Shown here: positions 21,378-32,223 of the stretch, in pieces
How the letters are laid out: each line of letters begins with the position of its first letter
How positions within the stretch are numbered: position 1 is the first letter of the stretch
DNA from: Prostheceraeus crozeri
Taxonomy: Eukaryota > Platyhelminthes > Polycladida > Euryleptidae
Length of the DNA: 64,000 bases
NCBI GenBank assembly: GCA_907163375.1
Contig: CAJQUW010011644.1
Span: forward strand, 1-64,000
Reading direction: 5' to 3'
The notes under the pieces: model-generated
The model's input: the letters and a program-made list of their open reading frames with translations, nothing else
Told to the model about the DNA's origin: nothing
The model's database searches: none
Translations under genes and position numbers: made by a program

Positions 21378-21674
21378 ATGCATTCGACTAACAACGTTAC
21401 AGGTTGTTATGTCTATACTTGTATGCTGTCGATGCAGAGTGCAAACACGCTGTCTGTCTTTATTTACAAAACACACACATTCAATTTGATAAAGGCAAAC
21501 AACACATTTAGTAAAGCTGGTACGCTAACGAGTGTGACTGCAGAAACATTTCACAAAACTTTTTTCAACGTTCGCCAGGTTTCACAACAACCTGTCAAAG
21601 ACTTCTTACAAAACTTATTTCAACATTTGCATTTAAGCGAACATGTGCTTCACATATTCTACATGAATGGTTAA
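21378..21674 (+). CDS. 98-residue ORF conserved in the arms
   Basis: Frame MHSTNNVTGCYVYTCMLSMQ ends in LSEHVLHIFYMNG. It is present in P2, in P3 (28,604-28,900, minus) and in P4 (32,816-33,112); in P1 the copy is cut short (17,261-17,461) by one base change. Content is Thr/Asn/His-rich without a recognised domain. Arm sequences are so similar that an open frame in three copies is not strong proof. Confidence 0.25.
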   Translation: MHSTNNVTGCYVYTCMLSMQSANTLSVFIYKTHTFNLIKANNTFSKAGTLTSVTAETFHKTFFNVRQVSQQPVKDFLQNLFQHLHLSEHVLHIFYMNG

Positions 21675-21724
21675 CGCATGTCATATAAAACCCTAAATCC
21701 AACCGTAGAGGAGCCTAGCCTTGG

Positions 21725-21907
21725 ATGATGGACTTTACAACCCAGGCGATTCAATGTCATGGAATCACACTCAACGTGTGTGACAACATCTGGTTTTATA
21801 AAACATTCAACACTTATTCCTATCCATCTCACTTTTATATCCAACATGTTAAACTTAGACTTGGTTTCAACCACTCAAGTCGTCAAAAACTTGCATGCGT
21901 TGTCTAA
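21725..21907 (+). CDS. 60-residue ORF with upstream TATA, in all four arms
   Basis: MMDFTTQAIQCHGITLNVCD starts about 37 bases after CATATAAAACCC (near 21,683), the same TATA-to-ATG distance as the core genes. Copies are at 16,932-17,114 (minus), 28,371-28,553 (minus) and 33,163-33,345 (plus), all open. An 88-residue frame overlaps it (21,759-22,025). Which, if either, is translated cannot be told here. Confidence 0.27.
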   Translation: MMDFTTQAIQCHGITLNVCDNIWFYKTFNTYSYPSHFYIQHVKLRLGFNHSSRQKLACVV

Positions 21908-22339
21908 TATTCAATTCATTCTGTACACAGATTCGCTTTACTTCACATCCAAAGTTAATGACTACCTAACAGATGTATTCACTCTGAATTTACACTTCAC
22001 CGTTTGTGAAAAGACTGTCACATAAAACATTTTACACACTGCAGTCCGGATCTCAACTAAGGATAAAAACTTTCTAGTGCTGTGGCGAACACTGTTTTCA
22101 TATAACATTCTAAACTGTCATTGCAGTAGAAAATTGCTTTTAGTAAACCTGATGAAGCGAATCTAACAGTCATGAAGTTTGAATTTTCTAATAGGGAACA
22201 TTTGACAACTGTCTCCAATAAAACTTTCTAGCACTGTGAAAGTAAGTTACAAGACAATCTACACTGTGCAGTAAAGCCTTCTAAAACTTTCTAGTGCAGT
22301 GATGAGTTCGGTCAGTCATACAACGTCAATGATCAAACT

Positions 22340-23040
22340 TTATTTTCACAAACGTGCGTCGCGGTAAATTATTTGACTACACTAACACTTGCATTTCATG
22401 ACATGTGTGTTTCATAAAACATCATGATCAAACTTTTCTAACTATACATCAACCTGTGTTGCAATAAAAACTTTTACAAACCATGATCAAGTTTCTGACT
22501 AGACTTATGAATAAACGTCATGATCAAACTTTCTAACTATACATCAACCTGTGGTACAGTAAAAATATTTGACTATACTAAACTTTGCTTTTACAAACCA
22601 TGATACACTTTCTGATGACACTCACGAATAAACGTCATGATCAAACTGTCTAACTATACATCAACCTGTGTTGCAATAAAACTTTTGCAAGCCATGATAC
22701 ACTTTCTGACCTTTACTTTTACAAACATGTGTCGTAGTAAAACTAGTTGACTACACTAACGCTAACATTTATGACATGTGTTTCATAAAACATCATGATC
22801 AAACTTTTCTAACTATAAATCAACCTGTGATGCAGTAAAACCTTTACAAACCATGATAAAGTTTCTGACTAGACTTACGAATACAACGTTGATGATCAAA
22901 CTTTTCTAACTATACATCAACCTGTGGTGCAGTAAAACCTTTATACAACATGATGAAGTTTCTGACTAGACTTATGAATAAACGTCATGATCAAACTTTT
23001 CTAACTATACATCAACCTGTGTTACAGTAAAACTTTTGTA
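22340..23040 (-). repeat. Minisatellite in arm P2
   Basis: Inverted copy of the P1 array with the same unit order; at variable sites it agrees mainly with P3. Confidence 0.72.
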
Positions 23041-23516
23041 CGACACTGACAAGAGCTTGTTCACTAGCAAAGAGAGAAGTCTGTGATGTGTTGCGTGTGG
23101 CGCATGAATGTCCTCCCTTCATTCCTTCATCATTTCGTCATCGTGATAGAGACAAGAAGAACTGATGGTTCATTCTCGCATGCTTGGCCAACTGTCGGGA
23201 GACAAGTGCAATGGAGATTTTATGAGGTAACCTGTAGCAGATAGCTAAATGTCGCCCTGGCGGTCAGAGTACAACGTTGAGACGAAAAATTGCAAACATG
23301 GCGCAGAGAGGTTTCACAAGGATTACCATTGCCCATGTCCCGTGCAGCTACGGACTTCACCGCTGTCTCGAAATCACCCACAGGAAGTATCACACCGAAA
23401 ATCGTGCACCGTTCATGACTTGATCGCCAGACATGAAAACCGGTGGAGTTGGTAAGAGGTTGACAGACTTTGAGCAGCTTGATAGCAAGCCGTAGAGAGC
23501 TTGATTCACCAGCGTT

Positions 23517-23858
23517 TTGCAATGGAGATGTTTAGATGCTACCCATGACAAGATAGCTAAGACTCAACCGATTGGCGTTCAAAGTGCTACGTTGAGAACT
23601 GTGTCAAATGCCCAACATGAGACGAGTTGCCCCAGCGGTTTCGGTCTAAACTATGACACACTCCCTTGCCACACTTATCACTACGGCATCGTCCGCCGTC
23701 CCGAAGGAACACCCTGTCAGTGGAATATTACAGCAAAACTCTCCGTGTCTTGCTCGCTTTCAGTGAAAAGCCGCTTAGTCGATGAGAAGACTGGCTCACT
23801 AAAAATCCTTTCATTGACTTCAGCAGAGTCGAACACCCCAGAAAACCTCCAAAACTAG
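23517..23858 (+). CDS. 113-residue ORF in the outer arms, doubtful
   Basis: MQWRCLDATHDKIAKTQPIG..ESNTPENLQN is open in P2 and in P1 (14,981-15,322, minus) and shortened in P4. It lies in a duplicated block: the neighbouring unit repeats GCAATGGAGATNTT and AGCTAA..GTTGAGA in diverged form, which hints at an old duplicated coding unit. The opposite strand is also open nearby (100 residues), so strand choice is uncertain. Confidence 0.22.
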   Translation: MQWRCLDATHDKIAKTQPIGVQSATLRTVSNAQHETSCPSGFGLNYDTLPCHTYHYGIVRRPEGTPCQWNITAKLSVSCSLSVKSRLVDEKTGSLKILSLTSAESNTPENLQN

Positions 23859-25349
23859 TGAATTTAAATTTTTCAACTTTTTAGCACTACTTATGAAATT
23901 TTATAAGTAGTCTATCACTTAGGACAGGTCAATAGCAACCGAACCTTTTTTGAATCAAGTCAAACGGACTTGTAGAAGCAAAGTTACAAGCCTTTAAAGT
24001 TTTGGAGTCTTTTATGGCCTGGAGACGAAGGCCATCTCCTGGCGAACCTCTAAGTCTGGCGCCTTAGCTGACTTCAGCAATGAAATTTTCTAAGTCGGTT
24101 TCTTACAGAAACCCGGTTTTTCAGATTTCCAATGCTATCATCGGAGCTCCAGAGTTCACCTACCCCAACCCAGTCGGGAGGAGAACTGATTTCCACAAGC
24201 CGAGTTTCCACTTATATAGTGTGTGGCGATCAGCTGATGACGTAATACCCATCATCCAAACACTAAAAACCCGTCTATCTGTGATTCTAGTGCTCCGATG
24301 GAGCTGGAAATACGCCATTTCCAAGTAGAATTTGACTCTGAGTCCGAATCTGGCCTCCATTTTCCCATCCGATGCTTCGGTTTGGCTCTACAGCCCACAG
24401 CCATCGCAAAAATTCTAACTTAGTCGTTTTTCGGAAAAAATGATGAAAAATTTTTTCTCTCCGATGGCTTTCAAATTTAGCATGCCGAAGCAGAATGTGA
24501 TGCTGATTCCAAATCAGGTCTCTGATTTCCCGTCAGAGGCTTGCTTCACCCGCTAGAGCGATTTTCATAAACATTCTAACTCTGTCGTTTTTTCGTCAAG
24601 GTCCCAAATTTTCAATAACATCTCACCTCTAAACGAAGGCAGATACGAACAAGCCATGTTTTCCACTGAATTTGTCTCACTCCCAGCTTTCAAACGAGCT
24701 ATTGCACGACTTTGTGCGATGTCTACAACCAAAGTTGGAAGATCGCTGCCGAGGGGGGGGGTGGCGGTCAGAACTTTTTCTCTCCGATGTCGCTGGAAAC
24801 ATCCTTCCTAACCCAAAATTGACCAAAAATTCCGAATCCGGCCTCCGTTTTCCCATCCGAGAACTCCTTCATGTCAAAAAATGGACTTTCTCATCCCAAA
24901 ACCTCCAACACCTGACTTTTCCAAGTCTGACGGTTTCCTGCCATTTTCCTCCCTAAACCCAAGAAAATTAGTCCAAACTGAGCTTTCCACTGCTTTTACT
25001 TCCTGTGGGTGATTTCGAGACAGCGGTGAAGTCCGTGGCTGCACGGGACGTGGGCAATGGTAATCCTTGTGAAACCTCTCTGCGCCATGTTTGCAATTTT
25101 TCGTCTCAACGTTGTACTCTGACCGCCAGGGAGACATTTAGCTATCTGCTACTCTGCTACAGGTTACCTCATAAAATCTCCATTCCACTTGTCTCCCGAC
25201 AGTTGGCCAAGCATGCGAGAATGAACCATCAGTTCTTCTTGTTTCTATCACGATGACAAAATGATGAAGGAATGAAGGGAGGACATTCATGCGCCACACG
25301 CAACACATCACAGACTTCTCTCTTTGCTAGTGAACAAGCTCTTGTCAGT

Positions 25350-26020
25350 GTCGTACAAAAGTTTTACTGTAACACAGGTTGATGTATAGTTAGAAAAGTT
25401 TGATCATGACGTTTATTCATAAGTCTAGTCAGAAACTTCATCATGTTGTATAAAGGTTTTACTGCACCACAGGTTGATGTATAGTTAGAAAAGTTTGATC
25501 ATCAACGTTGTATTCGTAAGTCTAGTCAGAAACATTATCATGGTTTGTAAAGGTTTTACTGCATCACAGGTTGATTTATAGTTAGAAAAGTTTGATCATG
25601 ATGTTTTATGAAACACATGTCATAAATGTTAGCGTTAGTGTAGTCAACTAGTTTTACTACGACACATGTTTGTAAAAGTAAAGGTCAGAAAGTGTATCAT
25701 GGTTTGTAAAAGTCTTATTGCAACACAGGTTGATGTATAGTTAGAAAGTTTGATCATGACGTTTATTCGTGAGTGTCATCAGAAAGTGTATCATGGTTTG
25801 TAAAAGCAAAGTTTAGTATAGTCAAATATTTTTACTGTACCACAGGTTGATGTATAGTTAGAAAGTTTGATCATGACGTTTATTCATAAGTCTAGTCAGA
25901 AACTTGATCATGGTTTGTAAAAGTTTTATTGCAACACAGGTTGATGTATAGTTAGAAAAGTTTGATCATGATGTTTTATGAAACACACATGTCATGAAAT
26001 GCAAGTGTTAGTGTAGTCAA
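25350..26020 (+). repeat. Minisatellite in arm P3
   Basis: Same array, interrupted at its inner end by the mariner insertion at 26,024. Confidence 0.72.
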
Positions 26021-26023
26021 ATA

Positions 26024-27906
26024 TTGGTCATCACATAAAATACTGCGTTTTTATAATTGATTTTTTAATGGCAATTGAAAACATTATTATGGCACTGAGA
26101 CCTATTAAAATTTGTGTTCTGTTAACTCATAAATGGGGGGCTCAGTAAATGGGGGTAATGGGGGTCAGTAAGACAGTAAGTAACTCACAAATAATTGCCG
26201 TTTGCAGCAATCACATTTCTGCAGTGGTCAATCAATTTCAATGCTGCTCTTCTCATTACTTGTGGAGTAAAAGTCAAAGTTTCATTTAAGTAGGATTCTA
26301 AAGATTCCTTTGTCATTAACTCCAAATCACTTCTCTTCATTTCCAAAGCTGGAAATATCATGCGATCACATATATTTAAGTCAGGTGAATATGGAGCTTG
26401 ATACAGTAGCTGAACATTCTTGTCTGCCAAAAAGTTTTCAGTGTGGCGTGATACATGTGGTCGAGCGTTATCATGCATCAAAACCATATTCTCCCATGAC
26501 ACCTCTCTTCTTTCATTTATTAAATCATGGTTAGTGAAAGAATTAACTGTGTCAATCAGAAAATTAGTATACAATTCGGAATCTACAGACTGATTCCTTT
26601 CAAGTACTGTAGAAAACGATAATCCATCAAAATTCACAGCAACAATTGCCATGAACTTTCTGTCGACGGTTAAACGTTTAGGAATTTGATCCCCATCAAC
26701 ATCACCATCAGCTGAAGACCAAGACCTTCTGGTTTGAGGACAACCAACTGGCCTACAGAAAAACCATTTCTCGTCTGCAGCTACAAGATTGCGATGGATA
26801 TTGCGCCTTGTAAAGTTCTCAATAAGCTCAGTGCAGCACGATACACGAGCCTCTTTGTTTGCCTCGGATAAATTATGTGGCACCCACTTAACTTGGATTG
26901 ATCGCATATGCAGGTCTTCTGTCAGGATGTCGTAAATCATTCTATGATTTGTATCCAACTTATCAGCAAGCTCGTAGCACGTAATTCTCCTATTCACGGT
27001 CACCTCATCAGCAACCATCTGAGTAAGATCGATTATTTTCTGAGACTTTGGACGCCCACTTCCATCAATTCTATCAAATTGAATGCGACCTTCTCCAAAC
27101 TCAGTCATAACTTGTTGTACACGTCTAACTGATATCCGCTTATCACCCCAAGCAGTTGTTATGATCTCGTGTATTTTTGTGCCTTTAAAGTTATTTCTTC
27201 TTAAAGTCTCGGCGATTAGGTTGATGTCACGACTGTTGATCTCCATTGCGGCAGTCAAAATGAATGCTGGTTTTCGGAATCAAAATTAAAATTGATTTCA
27301 AAGTGAATCCATGTTAAAGATAATGATGATTGTGTTTAAGATATCTATGATTCATGTGAAAAGTGGCGATGATGGATCAAACATGGAACAAACCAGAGAC
27401 AATATACATGGATATCTGTATAGTAAGGATTCCGAACACGCCGTAGATGAGAATAGTCGCAAATGAAAAAGAAATCCATGTGCACATTCAAACGTCGATT
27501 TTTTGACTCGTGGGAAAATTAATAAGTTATAGCTATGGCTGATTTCTTTACTGATGCGAAGCAGTCGTCTTCTACATGATCAATTGTTTTCACTTCAAAA
27601 TGAAATGAATTTGACTTAGGCTTATTGCAGTTCAACATCTGAACTGTATTATTGCCGTTGCCGTATTGTAACTTACAAAGTTCTTTGATTCAAGTAACAC
27701 CGAGTTGGTATAGAGCTAAATTGATTTTGAGTAGAGTGTCTCATCCCCTTACTATATAGATATCCATGCAATATAGTAGAGAAAAATGAACGGTTTACAG
27801 ATATGACACAAACTTGTTTACAAAAGAATAAAATGATAAAGAATAATATCATAGAATCAAATTAAATGAACCATATAAAAAACGCAATTTTTTATGTGAT
27901 GACCTA
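26024..27906 (-). mobile_element. mariner element, apparently complete
   Basis: Inserted in arm P3. Ends are TTGGTCATCACATAAAA (left) and TAGGTCATCACATAAAA (right, inverted), continuing with TGCGTTTTT for about 30 bases with few mismatches. A TA duplication flanks it (26,022-26,023 and 27,907-27,908). The uninterrupted site is readable in P1 near 16,467. The 1,883-bp length is longer than classic mariners (about 1.3 kb), owing to long untranslated ends. It is absent from the other three arms, so it arrived after the dimer formed. Confidence 0.93.
26185..27258 (-). CDS. mariner transposase, intact ORF
   Basis: This 357-residue frame covers a whole mariner transposase (family norm about 345). 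N-terminal HTH region: NNFKGTKIHEIITTAWG and ISVRRVQQVM. GSGRPKS linker near residue 66. Second HTH: ITCYELADKLDTNHRMIYDI. Mariner signature WVPHNLSEANKEAR at about 125-138. Catalytic residues: Asp162 in VAADEKWFF, Asp263 in MHDNARPH and Asp298 in YSPDLNICD, 34 residues apart, i.e. DD34D. The third block is NICDRMIF rather than the usual APSDYHLF, so it belongs to a divergent mariner lineage. Start chosen at the first Met; Met5 is also possible. No stop or frameshift is seen. Confidence 0.93.
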   Translation of the reverse strand: MTAAMEINSRDINLIAETLRRNNFKGTKIHEIITTAWGDKRISVRRVQQVMTEFGEGRIQFDRIDGSGRPKSQKIIDLTQMVADEVTVNRRITCYELADKLDTNHRMIYDILTEDLHMRSIQVKWVPHNLSEANKEARVSCCTELIENFTRRNIHRNLVAADEKWFFCRPVGCPQTRRSWSSADGDVDGDQIPKRLTVDRKFMAIVAVNFDGLSFSTVLERNQSVDSELYTNFLIDTVNSFTNHDLINERREVSWENMVLMHDNARPHVSRHTENFLADKNVQLLYQAPYSPDLNICDRMIFPALEMKRSDLELMTKESLESYLNETLTFTPQVMRRAALKLIDHCRNVIAANGNYL

Positions 27907-29492
27907 TAATTTACCGCGACGCACGTTTGTGAAAATAAAGTTTGATCATTGACGTTGTATGACTGACCGAACTCATCACAGCACTAGAAAGTTTTAGAAG
28001 GTTTTACTGCACAGTGTAGATTGTCTTGTAACTTACTTTCACAGTGCTAGAAAGTTTTATTGGAGACAGTTGTCAAATGTTCCCTATTAGAAAATTCAAA
28101 CTTCATGACTGTTAGATTCGCTTCATCAGGTTTACTAAAAGCAATTTTCTACTGCAATGACAGTTTAGAATGTTATATGAAAACAGTGTTCGCCACAGCA
28201 CTAGAAAGTTTTTATCCTTAGTTGAGATCCGGACTGCAGTGTGTAAAATGTTTTATGTGACAGTCTTTTCACAAACGGTGAAGTGTAAATTCAGAGTGAA
28301 TACATCTGTTAGGTAGTCATTAACTTTGGATGTGAAGTAAAGCGAATCTGTGTACAGAATGAATTGAATATTAGACAACGCATGCAAGTTTTTGACGACT
28401 TGAGTGGTTGAAACCAAGTCTAAGTTTAACATGTCGGATATAAAAGTGAGATGGATAGGAATAAGTGTTGAATGTTTTATAAAACCAGATGTTGTCACAC
28501 ACGTTGAGTGTGATTCCATGACATTGAATCGCCTGGGTTGTAAAGTCCATCATCCAAGGCTAGGCTCCTCTACGGTTGGATTTAGGGTTTTATATGACAT
28601 GCGTTAACCATTCGTGTAGAATATGTGAAGCACATGTTCGCTTAAATGCAAATGTTGAAATAAGTTTTGTAAGAAGTCTTTGACAGGTTGTTGTGAAACC
28701 TGGCGAACGCTGAAAAAAGTTTTGTGAAATGTTTCTGCAGTCACACTCGTTAGCGTACCAGCTTTACTAAATGTGTTGTTTGCCTTTATCAAATTGAATG
28801 TGTGTGTTTTGTAAATAAAGACAGACAGCGTGTTTGCACTCTGCATCGACAGCATACAAGTATAGACATAACAACCTGTAACGTTGTTAGTCGAATGCAT
28901 ATGAGATAGGAAACATTATGTGTGAGATAAAAATCAACCTGCTAGATGAAGTGAAACACAAAAGTGTCACAACTAGTTTACGGGAAATAAAGGAGAACTG
29001 TGACAACGTTTACACTCATCATAGACAGATGAACATACAAATCTGACATTCAAATGAAAGTCGTAAACATGAACTGCGGTGTAAGAAACTTTATGTCAAC
29101 AACTTTATGTTGGTAAAACTTTCATAGATTGCAGGCGTGTTGAAAGCTGATATAAAGACCTGTAGAAACGCATAAGTCTTAGTTCAACGACTCGACCCTT
29201 GAACTCACACAATGAATACGTCTGTGTAGAAAACTCATTTGTAGGAAACAGCATTTTCTGTGTGAATGCAGACGATGTAAACATGACATTTAACATGGCT
29301 TGCAATAGTCAACATGCTGCCATTCAAAATGTTTATCATAAAACCTATCAGTGAAAAAACCCCTCCTGTGCCCACAAAGAATCATAAGTGCTCTCTGACG
29401 CCTGTCTGTCGCACTGCCCCTCAGCAGATAGAGTAGAACACAAAGATGAATGACAGCGCAGCAGGTGGGCAATCGTCTGTCGCGCTAGCCCC

Positions 29493-29678
29493 TCAGCAGA
29501 TGGAGTAGAACACAAAGATGTACGCGCTCTCTCTCTGGCGCCCGTCTGTCACATGAAACAGAGAGCTATCGCATCTGTCCCAGGATGCAGGAACATATCG
29601 TAGCACCTGGCTGATTCCCACACAGCTCATTGCAATCGCGTCGGAGAGATTATCGTGGGCGGCTGAAAGGATTCTCAC
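29493..29678 (-). CDS. Core/arm-straddling ORF, head type 2, second copy
   Basis: Mirror copy of the frame at 20,599, 61 residues, with the same MRILSAAHDN head and shared tail. The Gly in MSCVGISQ is specific to head type 2 in both halves (Arg with head type 1). Confidence 0.3.
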   Translation of the reverse strand: MRILSAAHDNLSDAIAMSCVGISQVLRYVPASWDRCDSSLFHVTDGRQRESAYIFVFYSIC

Positions 29679-29853
29679 GTTGACAATTCGTTACTGTACA
29701 CTCCGCGCGCGCGCAATTCACCATTTGCTGTTAAAGCATGGACCCTGCCGATTTGTTCAATTCTTCAATGTCTTGCTAGCCAGTTACAAAAATGTGGAAG
29801 AAATATAAGGGAGACTTTCACACTCATTCATCAATTACAAGTCGTTTGATGCA

Positions 29854-30090
29854 ATGTCTTTCGATATCGCTTTCTTTGACATGAGTCGAACCCTTGAGCT
29901 CCGCTGTGGATGCAGGGTGAAGATGGGGAAAGTCTTTCTCCTGGCTGCTTTGCAGGCAGAGAAAGGCGAAGCAATTCGCTGTCCCGTCCACCTTATTCCA
30001 CATGAGCTTGTGGAGAACCCTTTATTTAGGGATATGGCGCTAGAATATCTGGCGTTGCTGAGAATTCAGCGTCCGGAATACTTCGAGTAA
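29854..30090 (+). CDS. 78-residue Cys/His protein, second copy
   Basis: Same protein in the inverted core, with the same upstream AAATATAAGGG box (about 29,802) and the same hairpin at the stop codon. No amino-acid difference seen. Confidence 0.5.
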   Translation: MSFDIAFFDMSRTLELRCGCRVKMGKVFLLAALQAEKGEAIRCPVHLIPHELVENPLFRDMALEYLALLRIQRPEYFE

Positions 30091-30102
30091 TCGAAGTATT
30101 CC
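30075..30102. other. 12-bp hairpin around the stop codon, second copy
   Basis: Identical hairpin in the second core, again with TAA in the loop. Confidence 0.75.
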
Positions 30103-30679
30103 ATCGGTCCTTCCGAGGGCCCGGTCACCAATTCGTTGGAGACCACCCTATTAACAAAGAAAAGTTACAGACTGTGCCACACACAAACACTAGATTCAAG
30201 GATCTCTATCTTTCTTAGAAAATGAAGAAGCTCTTATTAAATTCATCTGATGAGAACTCAACTTCATGACAAGGTGTCCAACACACATCTTCAAAGGTCT
30301 AACTGTACATGAAAAGTTATTTCCAAAAGCTTGACATGGACACATTAAGAGTTAAGTCACTGCAAGCCTTTCATATTGATGAGCATGTAGTCACACATGA
30401 TAGAAAAAATTACTAATGTCATAAATGTGGGAATCAGTGCATGTTTATAGTCAGGTACTGCTAGCTGTTTCATGATAGTATTTGATATCGAAAATTTAAT
30501 GTAATGTATCACATGTCAATAGATTTCAGGTGTAATAGAATAAATGTCGTTGCAGGTTTTGAGTGTATAGGATAGAAGACATGAAATGAATTGGTAGTAT
30601 AACAAAAAAGCTGTGTGGGTTTCAATAACATATCATGGTCATACTGTGTCGTTTTCTTGTCGTTTCAATAGAGTGGATT

Positions 30680-31190
30680 GACTTAGTAATAAAGTTACAA
30701 CCATTTTAGTGTTTGTAAAGTTAGAAATAAAGTTGACGTTTGTAAAGTCAGAAATAAAGTTATCACCATGTCGCTGTTTGTAAGATAGGTGAAATATAAA
30801 TGAAGTCAGATTCACTTCACTGTTTGCAACGTTAAAAATAAAGTTGATGTTTGTAAAGTTTGAAATCATGTTAGAATCCTTTCAGTGTTTGTAAGATAGT
30901 TGAAATGTAAATGAAGTTATAATCACTTCACTGTTTGCAAAGTTAAAAATAAAGTTGACGTTTGTTAAGTTAGAAATAAAGTTGATGAATGCAAAGTTAG
31001 GAATAATATCAGAATCATTTCAGTGTTTGCAAGATAGGTAAAGTATAAAATAGTGTCACAAGCATTTCACTGTTTGTAACGTTAGAAACAAAGTTGATGT
31101 TTATAAAGTTTGAAATCATGTTAGAATCCTTTCAGTGTTTGTAAAGTTAGAGATAATAGGTTTAATAAGTACGTTAGAGAGTTGACTGCA
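30680..31190 (-). repeat. Short tandem repeats in the core, second copy
   Basis: Inverted copy of 19,085-19,600 with the same unit order. Confidence 0.7.
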
Positions 31191-31558
31191 ATGAGATCTA
31201 AGGATTAGGTCACATTAGAATTCAAGTGATTGAATGTCATCTTAATGAAGATAGAAATCTGTGATGTGTTGCGTGTGGCGCATGAATGTCCTCCCTTCAT
31301 TCCATTCATCATTTTTCTTCCCCTCTGCATTCTATATCCGTAGATATGTGGCGGGCTTGGGACCGCTTTAGCTGCATTAGAAGGAAGTTCTTATAAGAAC
31401 TCATGATGCATTCACGAGGAAATGTGGTGAAGCAGTGTGCTGTATGTGTGCATGATGATTTTATCAACTAAAGAACACCCATCACTCACTCCATCACTGA
31501 AAGAAAACATGAACGAGTTGAGATGACAGCCATTCGCATGCATGTGTAAAACTCTTAC

Positions 31559-31882
31559 TTCATCATCCGATATCACAATGACATCCACACTTTCCATGTC
31601 CTCACTTTCCATGTTATCACTTTCGACCGTCTCGCTCTCGCTGGTTGGCATCTCGGCCTCGCTCCCCACCGTCTCGGCATCACTTGCCACCGTCTCGGCC
31701 TCACTTGCCTCCATCTCAGCCTCTTCTCGCACTCGTCGATTCAAATCCTCCTGTAGGGTGAAGTAAGAATAGTACTTCACGAATTCCACAGTGATATCCT
31801 CACCATAGATATCACTGTGGAATTCTTCACCGCGGTGTATGATACGAAAAGGTATCACGCACGCTGTTGGCTTCTCAGGCAT
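31559..31882 (-). CDS. Small acidic SIM-like protein, second copy
   Basis: Mirror copy in the inverted core, with the same length, intron sites and acidic repeat. The only change I noticed in the coding part is MPEKPTACV for MSEKPTACV. The C-terminal VIVISDDE is unchanged. Conservation of the full frame in both cores supports it being a real gene. Confidence 0.52.
31781..31825. other. Perfect 18-bp hairpin, second copy
   Basis: Identical hairpin in the inverted core, arms 31,781-31,798 and 31,808-31,825. Confidence 0.8.
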
Positions 31883-31941
31883 GATTATGATAGTAAAATG
31901 CAAGAGACTCTGCTTTATATGAGAATGATACAGCCTTTCAA

Positions 31942-32223
31942 ATGTGTGATTTGTGCAATCATATTGCTCTAAACTTATGGTTGGAGGAAGAAAGGAGAAG
32001 ACAAATTTTCATTGACTGCCATCTTCAACCACTCAACAAACTTAGATGCATTTATCGCATGAATCTCCCTTCCGGTACGATGGCAATGAGCTGTGTGCGA
32101 ATCAGCCAGGTGCTACGATACGTTCCTGCATCCTGGGACAGATGCGATAGCTCTCTGTTTCATGTGACAGACGGGCGCCAGAGAGAGAGCGCGTACATCT
32201 TTGTGTTCTACTCCATCTGCTGA
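31942..32223 (+). CDS. Core/arm-straddling ORF, head type 1, second copy
   Basis: Mirror copy of 18,054-18,335, 93 residues, with four or five substitutions (for example RRQIF for GRQIF, CHLQP for CHPQP) and no break. An open frame preserved between halves despite changes is weak evidence for a real gene. Confidence 0.4.
   Translation: MCDLCNHIALNLWLEEERRRQIFIDCHLQPLNKLRCIYRMNLPSGTMAMSCVRISQVLRYVPASWDRCDSSLFHVTDGRQRESAYIFVFYSIC

Larger units (their letters stand above)
20639..24993 (-). repeat. Inverted arm P2 of the giant element, outer end lost
   Basis: Reverse complement of P1 from its inner end outward, stopping at the P1 position equivalent to 13,843. It meets the next arm at 24,994-24,997, where a short T run is shared by both partners. 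It therefore lacks the outermost 0.5 kb, including the terminal repeat. Confidence 0.88.
24998..29638 (+). repeat. Arm P3 of the giant element, outer end lost, holds a mariner
   Basis: Same orientation as P1. It begins at the equivalent of P1 position 15,451, so 2.1 kb of outer arm is missing, and runs to the inner end. The mariner at 26,024-27,906 splits it in the minisatellite; the flanks rejoin exactly with P1 sequence around GTCAAATAATTTACC. The second core meets it at 29,638. Confidence 0.88.
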
